Part shown: positions 44,778 through 57,325 of the stretch, piece after piece
How the letters are laid out: each line of letters opens with the position of its first letter
Numbering within the stretch: the stretch's first letter is position 1
DNA from: Alviniconcha marisindica
Taxonomy: Eukaryota; Mollusca; Gastropoda; Provannidae
Direction: 5' to 3'
DNA length: 64,000 bases
Assembly (NCBI GenBank): GCA_018857735.1
Contig: JABMCL010002216.1
Span: 506,001-570,000, forward strand
Program-made: the position numbers and the translations under genes
The notes under the pieces: generated by a model
The model's database searches: none
Seen by the model: the letters and a program-made list of their open reading frames with translations, nothing else
Told to the model about the DNA's origin: nothing

Positions 44778-45459
44778 AACACACATGCATGCATGCACGC
44801 ACACACGCACACACAGCAAATAAAATATGAAACAAAGTTGATCACCAGCATCCTGAAATAAGATCAAAATGCACAGAAGGTTAAAAAGAAGGCTTACATA
44901 CCAGACAATAAAAACATGCGCAAATTTTCAGGGTATACCTGATCTTTTTCAAGCAACAAAAATACAAACAATGAGATGAACAAAATCATATCTACAATTA
45001 TATCTGCCAACCGTTCTGTTGGTAAACAAGTTGAGAAGAATGCAAGCATAAGGCAGCCATGTTTGTATTATTCAAAATTGACATTTTGACCAAAACCTTT
45101 TTAAGGTCTAGTGCGTTTTGACCTACTGACACTGTGAAAGGTTTTACTGGTGTTCATGGCCTAACACTGTGCTCAAGGAAAGAACTGGATCAAAGGCTTG
45201 TTTTTCCCTCTTGTTCTTGATCAGCACAGTGTTCACTATAGCCGGGCTACCATTGTTGTGTGTGTGCTCAAGAGAGAAGCATTGTAGTGGAGCCGTTATT
45301 GTATGCTGCAGACCTGAACATGATTTGTGGCCTGTCATCTGTGATAATCAGTTGTGCGTGTCACTTTCACCTCTGCCAATAAAACGACACTTAAGTCAAA
45401 CGTAATAGTTTTTTTTCTTTTTTCTTCTTCCCTGTGTCCTATTTGGATGACGTTTGAAT

Positions 45460-46030
45460 ATCTCTCCTTCTCTGTCTCTGTCCCCCACCCCCCCTTTGTC
45501 CATCAGTCTCTCCCTGTTGTGTCTTTCCCTCCTCCCAACCTGACCCCTTTCCCTTCCCTGACCCCTTTCCCTCCTCCCAACCTGACCCTTTTCCCTCCTC
45601 CCATCCTGCCCCCTTTCCCTCCTCCCAGACCCGTTTCCTTCGAACCCCCTGCTCCCCTCCACTTTTCCTTCCCTGACCCCTTTCCCTCCCCCCAACCCCT
45701 TTCCCTACCACATCCTCTCGCCCCCACCCCACTTTCCCTTCCCCCAGACCTCTTTCCATCAACCCCCCTGCTGTTCCTTCCCTAACCCCTTTCCCTTTCC
45801 CCCCAACCCCTTTCCCTACGACATCCTCTCGCCCCCTCCCCCTTTCCCTATTCCCCATACCTATTCCCCTGACCCCTTTCCCTCTCCCCCCGACCCCTTT
45901 GCCCATCCCTGACCCTCTCCCCCCACCCCTTTCCCTTCCCCGACCCCTTTCCCCATCCCTGACCCCTTCAAGTTTCCTCGCCCTCACCCCACGACCCCTT
46001 TTCATTCTCTGACCCCTTTTTTCCGTCACC
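45460..46030. repeat. Long pyrimidine-rich tract with C/T repeat units
   Basis: About 570 bp in which the plus strand is overwhelmingly C and T, built from variants of CCTGACCCCTTTCCCTCC. The complementary strand is therefore purine-rich, which is why long open frames appear there without meaning. Confidence 0.9.
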
Positions 46031-47438
46031 CACCCCGTTGGCGAATGTCCTAACCTAAGGCTCTGTTTTTTTTTTTTTTTTCATTTTTTTCATTCTCTCC
46101 CTACCCCATCTGTCCTCTCCCCCTCTTTGTCTCTGTCTCTCTTTCAGTTTTTCTACTGCCTCTTGGCCCCATCTCTTTTTCCACCCCCTCTCTCCCGTCT
46201 CAGTTCCCCTGGGCGTAATGAAAAATAAGTTCCTTCCTTCCTTCCTCTCCCTCTCCTCCCTCCTGTCAGTCAGTCCAGCAGTTTGTGGTGATGCTGTGTG
46301 TCAGACTCCGAGCACTGGTTCACTCATGGTACTACATAGTTCCGGCTTGGGTTTACTCCTTTGAGGATTGTGCCGGAAAGCGTACACGGCGTGGCTGTAT
46401 CCGGCTGTGTGTTTTGATTCATTGATTGGACTGGCCGGCAAGGAACCTAGCTGGCACCCTAGCTGTGAGCCGGCCCACTGGCGGGGCCCGATTTGCAGTG
46501 AATACGAAATGATGCACTTTAATCACTGAGATATTCTGATTCCCCCCCCCCCCCCCTTTCCCAACGGGAAAATCATTTGCTTTAATCGGCACTCTAGCCT
46601 GTGGCGCTGGAGATAGCCTGTTTAGGCCTGTTAAGTTATTGATTTTATTATATTTTCAAGATTAGATGGTCCATTGTTGGTTAGTTACACCCGGCTCAGC
46701 GCTGGCCTTCAATTGATAATGAAATTAACTTTCGAAACTCACAGTAGTCGAAACTATGTCGTACAGAAACGGGTTATTGGCCTTTGACTGTCCAGTTTAT
46801 ACTTCACTTTTTCTTTTTCTTTTTTCTTTCCAGTGTGTGTGTGTCTGTGTGTTAACAACCTGCACAATTATTATAGCTCAGTGATGCAGATACAATGTGT
46901 GTCACTGGCCATCCACTGACGTCATGCAATGACACACCGAACTGCAGCCCGCCGCAGGGCGTGAAAGCCGCTGTCACGTCACATCACGGTTACGACTCAG
47001 CGCTGAACCAGGCAAGCCGCTCTGACATGCACGGAAAACTAAACGCAGATTCGTCCTTTCTTTCATGGTGCTTGACGGCCACAGAGATCGTATGGCTTAT
47101 TACGGACGGGGCAGCGTAGATGTTCATGTGTGTTAAGTAGCCCCGGTGCGGCAGTTGTGGCTTGACGAATGCGAATAACAAACACTAGGCTTACAAGTTA
47201 CGATGACTAAGTAAACATGGTACTTAACGTCCACAGAAACCGTAAGGCTTATTAGGGACGGGGAGAAGGGGGGAAGGGGTTATGGAGGTGGGGGAAGAGG
47301 GAGACTGTTATACCTATCGCTACACTGTCACCACCAGAATGACTCCTGCATTAAGATGGGCAGTGATGAGAGCCATTTTAATGTTTCATTAACTGTGAGG
47401 GACAGTGTCCACAGATTAAAATTTTTGAAGAGAAAGGA
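46031..47438. other. Intergenic, no gene seen
   Basis: T run of about 20 near 46062-46081 and C runs near 46543. At 46300-46390 a segment (GAGCACTGGTTCACTC ... GTGCCGGAAAGCG) resembles 14075-14150, so a further dispersed family is likely. A SINE-core fragment is reversed at about 47214-47260. Confidence 0.5.
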
Positions 47439-47511
47439 GAGCCGATGCGGATTCGAACCGAGGTCCCTCTACTTCACAAGCCTAACGCCTTACCGCTAGG
47501 CAAACCGGCTC
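47439..47511 (-). mobile_element. tRNA-derived SINE head (or tRNA pseudogene)
   Basis: 73 nt with a 7 bp acceptor stem (GAGCCGG / TCGGCTC, one G-T pair), a D-arm/A box GCCTAGCGGTAAGGC and a B box GGTTCGAATCC. The anticodon stem does not pair and the T stem is partly mismatched, so it is not a good functional tRNA. The 3' neighbour CTTTCTCTTC is shared with 54635-54718, which points to a SINE body. Confidence 0.72.
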
Positions 47512-48835
47512 ACAGACAGCGATGACACGTAAAATATCTCACACGACTGACACGCCATGCACACTGACGCCGTCACCATTTTGAATTGCAAAACTAGTAT
47601 CCGGCATAAACTGTATCCGCAACTCGGCGGGAAGGGTGAAATTGGGGCCAGTACGAGTTATTCAGTGACAGACAAACAAATCGACACTCCACCGGTTGAG
47701 ATAATGTCAAGAGTTGCCAGTGAGTTCTGCACTAGTTGAATCACTTTATAGATCTAGGCCACAGCCACAGAACCGATCCCCCGGAGTCGAATCTAATTAC
47801 TCACTGCGGATGCCAGCTGTCTGGGTCACTTCCCCAAGTTACGAAACTGTCTGAGAGAAAGAAAAAAAAAAAAAAGGAGGAGAAGAAGAAGAAGAAGACT
47901 GACGAAAAAAAAGAACGAAAAAAAAAGAAAGAAAGTTTTTTTCAGCTCAGTTCCGGGAGCTTTTGAATCGCGTAGGACATCACGTGAGGTTCGACGACCT
48001 TGATGGAGAGGCGTCGGAAAAATAGCATGTGTTTCCTGGTCAAGTTCGTAACCGCGGGTCGAGTTCACCCTTTGTCTATTAGTGTGTGAGTCCTCGTGTG
48101 GTTTGGGTGTACTTCAGGCACTCAATGAAGACTCAGTGACAACGAAACTATGTTGACCTGGCCACTGAGCAGAACTTCTCAGTAGAAAATGCCGACTCGA
48201 TCGTTCAGGGATGAAATTGGTTCGGGTTGGTTGTTGCGAGACTCGGCTTTGCCAGCTGCCGCTGCAGTTCTCTAACCTCCAAGTGCTTAAAACCCACGAG
48301 TAAGTACTGAAGTAAGTTGGTGTAAGTTTTACACCCAGTCATTATAGGCCCTTACCCACTGAAAAGAAGAAGAAGAAGAAGAAGAAGATCCCCGAATGAA
48401 TTTTCAGCGCTGAAAATGTCCACTGATACTGATATATCAGTCACTAAAGCTGACGACCGCTATACAGACAACAACAAAATACATGCACGTGCGTTCAAGA
48501 CTCGGTCGCGCGACGCTTTTTAACACACAGGCCTCGCCCGGCTAACCCCTGATTTCGGTCCAGGCCATTCTACAAGGCGATCGCTATATAGTATTGACCT
48601 GCAGGTCATTTCAGTTGTTCAAGTCGGAGTTCCGGCCTTCCTCCTCGGCAAAACTGATTTATTAACTGCTGCCGATCGAGATGTATACCCCCCACCTCGA
48701 CGAAATCTGTGTGCTAATCAAGCTCTACCGTCAGGTCTTCTGAAACACTGACGACTGAGAATGACGTAGTGCTCACTCCACACGACTGCGTCCTCCGCGA
48801 GGCCGGCACCTTCTCGTTGCCAAGCTGACTCTCGG
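47512..48835. other. Intergenic, no gene seen
   Basis: Relatively CpG-rich sequence with an A/GA-rich tract at about 47860-47940. A TTAC-family-like fragment is near 48300-48350 (TTTTACACCCAGTCA). Confidence 0.45.
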
Positions 48836-49029
48836 CAGGGGGTGGGGCGGAGTGGGGGGTGGGGGGTGGGGGTGGGGTGGTCCTTGAAGAACACACTATG
48901 GCCTGTCCTCGCGGGTGGGGAGAGGTCCCTGGGCGTTCGATACCACCCCGAGACGCCACCGCCGTCGCCGTCGTCCTGCAGCCTGTCAGTGGCCACCTCC
49001 CGCGGTTTGACCCACGCACGGCACTTCAA
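48718..49029 (-). other. CpG-rich open frame of uncertain status
   Basis: An open minus-strand frame begins MKCRAWVKPREVATDRLQDD and later reads RTPRDLSPPARTGHSVFF, passing through a C-rich run. Other frames are open too, as expected from high GC. No family recognised; it may just be a CpG-rich island. Confidence 0.15.
48838..48882 (+). other. G-quadruplex-forming G-rich run
   Basis: At least six G runs of four or more (GGGGG, GGGG, GGGGGG...) separated by one to six bases. Confidence 0.85.
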
Positions 49030-49253
49030 AGCCAGGTTACCGTGAGTTCAGAATAACTGCGGAGAACTGAAAATTGACCGCTCGCCAGTCTTGAGGTTTG
49101 TACAGATTGCGTAGTAAAAGAAAGTGTGGCCGGGCTGGAGGCGTTGCCGTGGTGGGGGATGTTTCATAGGACAAGATCGCGGACTAATTCAGTAATTTCA
49201 GTGAAAGCAGGTAACAGTAGTGAAGGATAGTTTTCGCCGCGGGATGTGCCGTA

Positions 49254-49483
49254 GTGTGTGTGTGTGTGTGTATGTGTGTGTTAGTTACGTGAGAGAGAGA
49301 GAGAGAGAGAGAGTGTGAGAGAGAGAGTGTGTGTGTGTGTGTGTGTTAGTTACGTGAGAGAGTGTGTGTAGTTTTGTGTGTGTGAGTGTATGTGTTAGTT
49401 ACGTGAGAGAGAGTGTGTGTGTAGTTTTGTGTGTGTGTGTTAGTTACGTGAGAGAGTGTGTGTGTGTAGTTTTGTGTGTGTCA

Positions 49484-49516
<33 letters not shown>

Positions 49517-49527
49517 AGAGAGAGAGT
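49254..49527. repeat. GT/GA microsatellite with TTAGTTACGTGAGAGA repeats
   Basis: GT and GA blocks in which TTAGTTACGTGAGAGA recurs four times, so a larger composite unit was tandemly copied. Confidence 0.88.
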
Positions 49528-50365
49528 TTGCTTGACACTTAACGCCCAGCATCAGTGGACCGAGCCGCAGCGGCTTCCTGAAATCACGAGTCCGGGTCTG
49601 AGTGACGATTCCAATTCTGAATATGCCCCCCGGGCTGAGACTGTAACGGGGTTTACTAAACAGCCGTTGTCAACCAGATGTCCGCGGCAATGGTCAATTT
49701 GAAAACTGCAGTGCTGGAATCTTTGGGTGGCTGACTAATATTCCCGGCACTGAAACACTCTGACGACGATAATGATAGGCTCCTACCCGCGCGACATGTC
49801 CCTGACTTTATAAAGCAGTTCGCTTGTGCGTTAAGGGCCTATGCCACCACTAAATGATGCAATGGAACCAAAGATTAAAAAAAAAACCCTACGGAAAGGG
49901 GAAAAGAGTTTGCTGGAACTACCAGACCAGTTTTGCCCTCCTGTCCACACTGCCGACCACAGCGGAATCAGAAGCTGCAGAACCGGCGACTGAACACGAT
50001 CCAAATCAGTCATTGTCAGCTTGGAGTCGACCCGCACAAACACAGGAACTGAAAACACGCCGGTCCTCAGTGAAACCCGAACAGAGAACTGACAACGAGT
50101 TTGAAGGCGATCGTTGAACACTGCGGCTTTGGAAACGTAAGTAATCCTGGTCTAAAAGGCCATCTCGTTACTGTATTAGGCAGCTCTTCTGGACAGCCCT
50201 TCACCCTTGAACCTGTCAGTCGCTTTGAAACCGGATGACCGAAGACACTGATAGAGAGCCGCAGGGTGAGGAATCCGAGAAGAGTTGTCGTCCGTGGTAT
50301 TTCGCACGCTATTGAAACTAGTACCATGGAGATTATTCTTCTCAGTCGGGATTCCAGCCAACCAA

Positions 50366-50465
50366 CGTGAGAATTATAGTCCGGCTCGTCTTTTGAAACA
50401 GTAACTACCCTTCTCGTCTTGAGTTGGTCAAAAGCAGCATTGACCGAAGCTGCCTCAGTTGACAT
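50366..50465 (-). other. Possible first exon of an unknown gene
   Basis: ATG at 50465 with A at -3, then MSTEAASVNAAFDQLKTRRV and VTVSKDEPDYNSH before a GT (GTTGGT). Composition looks protein-like and unlike the flanks, but I found no following exon and no family match. Confidence 0.2.
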
Positions 50466-50556
50466 TTCAGGCCTACTCCCCCCCCCCCCCGCCCCAGCCC
50501 CCCCACCTCACCCCATACCCTCTTCCCCCCACAGTATACATGTATTCCTTCTGTAA

Positions 50557-50690
<134 letters not shown>

Positions 50691-51023
50691 GAATGAATGC
50701 ATAGTTAATTTCCAGTAACTGCGCAGTTACGTAAGATATAATTACCTTCGCTACTGATGGATCGAACTGTCTTGCGACAAACTCTGTCAGTCAAACTATT
50801 CACCGATCGTCATGAGACTGGATTATGAAATACTACAACAGCTGCTGCAGCCATTTTGACACTGCGGCAGGGCTGCAGTCAGTGGCGGATGAGTACAATT
50901 ATTAACTGATCAGTGATGATATGCCCGGGGGTCTGCCAGCCTTTCTGACTTATTCAGGCTGCTTACCATATAATAAGGCCGCAGACCAAGCTTAGTATTG
51001 TAGCATGTCTCGGTGCTGACAAC

Positions 51024-52698
51024 ACCTGGGAACAGAGTGACTGTCCATACAAAACACTGGGAACATACTGGTTGTCCATACAAAAACTGGGAACATACTG
51101 ATTGTCCATACAAAACACTGGGAACAGAATGATTGTCCATACGAAACACTGAGAACACACTGACTGTCCATACAAAAACTGGGAACATACTGATTGTCCA
51201 TACAAAACACTGGGAACAGAGTGACTGTCCACACAAAACACTGAGAACACACTGACTGTCCATACAAAACACTGGGAACACACTGATTGTCCATACAAAA
51301 CACTGGGAACAGAGTGATTGTCCATACGAAACACTGAGAACACACTGACTGTCCATACAAAACACTGGGAACACACTGATTGTCCATACAAAACACTGGG
51401 AACAGAGTGATTGTCCATACGAAACACTGAGAACACACTGACTGTCCATACAAAACACTGGGAACACATTGATTGTCCATACAAAACACTGGGAACAGAG
51501 TGATTGTCCACACAAAACACTGGGAACACACTGATTGTCCATACAGAATACTGGGAACACACTAATTGTCCCTACAAAACACTTGGAACACACTTATTGT
51601 CCCTACAAAACACTGGAAACGGAGAGACTGTCCATACAAAACACCGAGAACACTTTGATTGTCCATACAGAACAACTTGGAACAGAGCGATTGTAGATAC
51701 AAAACACTGGGAACACAGTGATTGTCCATACAAAACACTGATAACAGAGCGACTGTCAATACAAAACATTGGGAACACACTGATTGTCCATACAAAACAC
51801 TGGGAACAGAGTGATTGTCCATACAAAACATTGGGAACATTATGATGGTCCGTACAAAATACTAGGAACACAGTGACTGTCCATACAAAACATGGAAACA
51901 GAGTGGTTGTCCATACTAAACACTGAGAACACACTGACTGTCCATACAAAACACTGGGAACACACTGATTGTCCATACAAAACACTCTGATAGTCCACGC
52001 AAAACACTGGGAACACATCGATTGTCCATACAAAATACTGGGAACACACTGATTGTCCATACGAAACACTGGGAACACACTGATTGTCCATACAAAACAC
52101 TGGAAAAGGAGAGATTGTCCATACGAAACATCGAGAACACATTGATTGTCCATACAGAACAACTTGAAACAGAATGATTGTCCATACAAAACACAGTGAC
52201 AGTCCATACAAAACACTGAGAACAAAGCGATGGTCAATACAAAACACTGGGAACACAGTGATTGTCCATACAAAACACTGAGAACAGAGCAATTGTCAAT
52301 ACAAAACACTGGGCGACCGAGAACACATTGATTTGTCCATACAGAACAACTTGGAACACAGTGATTGTCCATACAAAACACGGGGAACACAGTGATTGTC
52401 CATACAAAACACTGAGAACACACGCGATTGTCAATACAAAACACTGGGAACACAGTGATTGTCCATACAAAACACTGGAAACGGAGAGATTGTCCATACG
52501 AAACACCGAGAACACATTGATTGTCCATACATAACAACTTGGAACAGAGTGATTGTACATACAAAACGCTGGGAACACAATGATTGTCCATACGAAACAC
52601 CGAGAACAGAATGACTGTCAATACAAAACACTGGGAAGACAGTGACTACAAAACACTGGGAAGACAGTGACTACAAAACACTGGGAACACAGTGACTG
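51024..52698. repeat. 31 bp minisatellite, about 54 copies, with higher-order 93 bp repeats
   Basis: Unit TGTCCATACAAAACACTGGG plus AACACACTGAT. Stretches such as 51316-51501 repeat a 93 bp block of three variant units exactly. 31 is not a multiple of three, so translated frames run with a 31-residue period; the frames of up to 349 codons on the minus strand are a consequence of the repeat. Confidence 0.96.
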
Positions 52699-52995
52699 TC
52701 GGTCAAACTAGGGCCCGACATGTCGGCGGTCACAGCGTCAGTGTTGCTGTTGGCCAGTGAGTAAGTCTGCACGTGAAACCTGACACGCCGTACCAAAGTG
52801 AAGGGAAGAACGCGTACAGCACTAAAGCATAATGTCTAGTTTCCCCCTCTACGTCAAAGAAGAAGAAAAAAGAAAACGAAAAACAAACAACAACAAAGAA
52901 GAAGAAAAATAAAAATAAAGGTGGAAGAATGAAAATTGAAGACTGACAGAGAGGCTGAATGATGGATTGACTGAATGACTAAACTTTGTTTCTCA

Positions 52996-52997
<2 letters not shown>

Positions 52998-53080
<83 letters not shown>

Positions 53081-53135
53081 ACAGACAGACAGAGACTAAG
53101 AGAGACAGACAGAGACAGAGCCGACAGAGACTGAT

Positions 53136-53192
<57 letters not shown>
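52998..53192. repeat. (GA)n arrays
   Basis: GA runs at 52998-53087 and 53141-53192 with ACAGAC-type sequence between. Confidence 0.95.
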
Positions 53193-53195
<3 letters not shown>

Positions 53196-53595
53196 AAAAG
53201 AAGAAGAAGAAGAAGAAAAGACGTTTGTCATATCCGTTCAATCGTTTCATTTAACACAGCCTGTGCGGCTCGCATACGTAAACCTTACCTGGTCAACCTA
53301 TCAAAGCCTTGTGATGTTCATCTTTGGTTGGGGTTTTATTCCTTGATTCATTTTATGTTTTACTTCTTCCAGGTGGAATAAGCTCGCAAAAACTGCTCAT
53401 AAACAGACAAATCCAAACGCGGTTTGCCACAGCACGGAGACTGAAGCTACTGGTGGTCTGAGTGAACAACCTCTGTCACTTACCGACTAAGAACTGACCC
53501 ACACCTCCAAGTCGACCCGCAAGCAACATGGGCAGTTAGCTGGCTAAAATCGCAGCCGCATAAAAGAGAGGAGGTGGTCCAAAAAACAATGCTTT

Positions 53596-53645
53596 TTTCC
53601 TAATAATGATGTCAGCCCGACGACTGAGGACATTAAGCCTCAAAA
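53596..53645 (+). repeat. SINE 3' fragment
   Basis: GACTGAGGACATTAAGC is close to the 3' part of the ATC-tailed SINE. Confidence 0.55.
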
Positions 53646-54189
53646 GAAGAACAAAAACAAAGGTTATACACTAGGCAATACGCCAGTTATTTCGGGTTGA
53701 ATAAGGTGATTTGATTTTTGTTGTTGATTTGTTTTATGTCGGTCGCGAAGGATATTTCCTGTTGAACCAGGCGATTTAGTTTTAATGTCTTTTTCATTAA
53801 ATAACAAATTAAAAAAAAATCTTGGTCGCGAATGATTACTTTCTGTTGAAGCAGCCGATTTTGTTTTAATTAAATAAGCAAACAAAAATACTCAGATCGA
53901 CAAAAAAACAACAAACAAAACGAAAAAACACACACAAAAAAAACCCGAGCTTGTATCACGGCGAAACATTTTATTAATCAAATATAGTAACGGTCTGATT
54001 ATGCTGTTCAGCTGTTTGTTCATCACACATGTCGCTTTACATTGGCACACGTCGGACTAGGAGGAAAATGAAGTCGAATGAACCAGGAAGGCAAAAATTA
54101 CAACACAGAACTGCAGGCGGTAGGAGAAGCCGGCATGCAAAACTGTACTCTGACCTGTGGCATGTTGTGTTTGGTCGTAATGAATACCG

Positions 54190-54920
54190 TTCATTTTAAC
54201 CTTTTTATGTGTTTAGATCCTCTGCTCTGACCTACTCCAGGATCTAAAGAAACACTAGCCCTCTCGAAACTCGTGTCCTCCAGCATGTAGACAGACAGAT
54301 AGATAATTGATTTTAAAACGCCCAGTCAACCATGACGGACCAGGAAGATGTCCAACAGTTAAAAGAGATCAAACAAAACATTTGCTATCAAGAAATCTGA
54401 AACAAGAATGCTAGCGTTCTAAAAACAAGATCCAAACACATAAAAGGTTAAAAAGAGACGCTATTTATTATGACAAAACAGTTTCACACGAAAATTCGGA
54501 TGTTGTGTTTTGTCATAATATATATAGCGTTCTTTTTAACCTTTTATACCTTTTATGTAGACTAGTTATCAAGGATTTTGTTTTAAACAAACACTCGCCG
54601 GGTGTCCACAATCCACAACGTTTGAAGAGAAAGGAAGCCGAAGCAGAGAATCGAACCCGACGACGTCGTCTTTTGGGGCTACCAGCCTAACGCCCTACCG
54701 CTAGGCCAAATTGGCTTACAGCACCGGCGACGAAACGTCCTCAGTTTGCATTTTTATGTGGTGTGACATGGTGTGTGAGAGATGTTCCCTAATGAAATCC
54801 TCGTCGTCAAAACCGGACAGTGGCACGTGTCGTTCGTTTAAATAAGTGTGCATGGAAGAATAAGATCCAAACACATAAAAGGTTAGAAAGAACGCTATTT
54901 ATTTTGACAAAACACAAAAT
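54190..54920. repeat. Cluster of inverted and direct copies of a 40-50 bp terminus
   Basis: The word AACACATAAAAGGTTAAAAA with GAACGCTATTTAT and TGACAAAAC recurs: reversed at about 54192-54232, forward at 54428-54480, reversed at 54507-54558, forward at 54861-54912. Pair 54428-54558 would fold into a hairpin with arms of about 50 bp. Looks like MITE ends, perhaps nested. Confidence 0.75.
54635..54718 (-). mobile_element. tRNA-derived SINE head, second copy
   Basis: Minus strand: GGCCTAGCGGTAGGGCG (A box region) and GGTTCGATTCT (B box), an extra self-complementary arm GACGACGTCGTC between, and a short acceptor-like pairing AAGCC/GGCTT. Same 3' neighbour CTTTCTCTTC as 47439-47511. The long variable arm suggests a class II (Leu/Ser-like) ancestor; that is inference. 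Confidence 0.68.
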
Positions 54921-54999
54921 GCGAATATTCGGGGTAATCCTCATTTTTAAAGCTACAAAACAACAGCTAAACGATGAAAAAAAAAAAAATGAAAAAAAA

Positions 55000-57185
55000 A
55001 TGAGACGTAGGATACTTGTCTGCTTTTAGTTGACCTGTTTTGTTATGTTGGTTTGCTTGCTTCTTTTTTTCTTTTTTCTTTTCTTATTTTTAAATTTGTT
55101 TAGGGCCAATACAGGCTATTTTGATAAAAGTAAACAACTATCGTAAAATGCAGCATACAACACTAGGATGACGAGTTTTGGTTTCAGTTGCTAGTTTAAA
55201 AAAACTTTTTAAAATGTCCATTGCAAGTGCCTGTGACAGGAGCCAATAAAAGGTGGAGCAGGCTGTCTACACGGCAGACACTGGCGCAGACGACACTCAC
55301 GCCGATTGCAAGCAAACCGAGCTGGCGCAAGGGGTTATTATTCTAACCCCTCTGACATCTTTCATCTCACTGGCAATAACTCGAAGTCGAGACCAGATCA
55401 TTTTGTTGTCGTTGTTGGAGCAGGTTAGGCCAACACATTTTTCCAACTGAAAGATTACACTATCCAGCGCGACTGGCTGGCAAGTCGAGTTCGTCAACGT
55501 CACACATAATCCCGCCACCAACCACACTGATTGTCATCAACTTCGCAGATAACACATCATGAACTGCATCGACATCAACAAGTAAGAAGCATGTATTGTG
55601 TTTTGGTCTGACTCTCTTTCGTTTGAAATATATTCAACCAAAGATATTAATTGCCTTCTCTTGCTTGTAAAAGAATCGTTTCTTTCTGAATTGTTGCTGT
55701 GGCTTTCGAGGCTACGCGTTCTCTCTCTCTCTCTCTCTCTCGCTCTCATTTTTGTTTGTGTTTTGTTTTGGTCTTGTTTGATTGTTTGAGCTGTTCATGA
55801 CTTTAAGGTTTTGTTTTCTAGCATAGACATTGGCCCTAATTATGGCTAATATCCATCCCGCTCTGTCGTAAGAGTCTTTCCGCATCTGGACTTTGACTTG
55901 TTGGTCCATTCTGTTTATTGTTGCAATTAGTATTGTTGTTATTTCTTATTACTGATGGTGTTATTTTCCATTAGAAAAGTAGCCAGTTGTTCGTCAGAGG
56001 CAATGATAAGCCGACTGACTGCACTAAGCTTAGCCTACCAGTATAACTATTCATTGTATGATATTAAAACACACAAAGCTTTATTGCCTGGTCGAAGGAA
56101 TCTATTCCGAAATTTTGCAGGTTGTTTGGTTCTGTCCCAAAAGCGTTCTTTCTTTTTCCTCGGATTTTACCATTTTTAATTTTTACAATAAAAAAATAAA
56201 AATAAAATATTTTACGTTTTATGTGTTTTGAACTTTTATACAGAACGTTGGCAGTTTCACATTTCTTTTTAAAGTTTAACTTCACTTTTTTAAACTTTTT
56301 ATTTTATTTTATTTTTTAACTTAAAATTACTTAAATACTCATACTTTTGGTTCGACCTAAATAAGATCTCCGTAGTGACCTAGAAAAAAAGAAAAAAGAA
56401 TCGATACTGGTAGCTCGGAGCTTGGGTGACAGCTTTCTCACCCACATACGGACTTCATTTGCATACATCTAAGCGCGAAAAAGATACCGAATAGCACGTG
56501 ATGCACGTGGTGCTGTAGGAAAAGTGCAGCTGATGACACGGTTAAAACGGAGGGTTAGAGAGCGTGGTAGACGCGTGCGTTTCTGGGTCACTACGACAAT
56601 TTTGCCTGAGCCGTGCAAAACTGAATGTGTGTGTGTGTGTGAATCACACAGTTACACACAGAAAACGGTTCGTTCGGTCGTTCCGTGTCAGCTGTGTTTC
56701 TTTTTGGATTTATTTAAATTAAAAATGTTTTAATGCACTGCTATTCGCATAACAATACCCACATATTCCTGTACCGCCTGTGTGTGTGTGTGTGTGTGTG
56801 TATGTGTGTGTTCAGTTGTAAAAATCAGCGTATCCACTATCATAAATTATTTGTTTTTGCTCGTAAGATCGATGTTTCGCGTGCAAGTAGGCCCAGGAAT
56901 GCATCGACTGAAAGGTATAACGTCACAGAAGGCCAAGACACTGTACAATCCGATCTCAAACGTTACGCATGCCTGCGTTGACAATTTATTCATAGCGCTC
57001 CAAGCAGATGTTGGGCAACATCTGTGTCTGGTGCAACTGGAGTGGTTGATGTTCGCAAGCTGTAAGCAAAGCGTGGATAGCATGTCGAAACGCAAAGCAA
57101 CAAAACAAAAACAACCTCCCCCCAAAACAACAACAACAACAACAACAAACCCACAACAACAACAGAACACAATAGAACACAACAC

Positions 57186-57187
<2 letters not shown>
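55000..57187. other. Intergenic, no gene seen
   Basis: AT-rich with short CT (about 55722-55746) and GT (about 56780-56812) tracts. No supported coding sequence. Confidence 0.45.
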
Positions 57188-57243
<56 letters not shown>

Positions 57244-57267
57244 ACACCCACACACCCACCACACACC

Positions 57268-57299
<32 letters not shown>

Positions 57300-57325
57300 C
57301 AACAAAAACAACAACAACAACAAAG
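57188..57325. repeat. (CA)n plus ACC/AAC trinucleotide repeats
   Basis: CA run to about 57241 followed by CCA and CAA trinucleotide runs. Confidence 0.93.

Noticed and set aside
45439..46029. 196-codon Gly/Arg/Glu-rich frame
   Set aside because: Purine strand of a pyrimidine tract cannot easily form stops in this phase; no domain and no splice context.
47439..47511. Functional tRNA gene
   Set aside because: Acceptor stem and boxes are present, but the anticodon stem does not pair and part of the T stem is mismatched; a SINE head fits better.
51572..52621. 349-codon open frame on the minus strand with Cys/Val-rich repeats
   Set aside because: It is translation of the 31 bp minisatellite; the other frames are open as well and the repeat has no domain.
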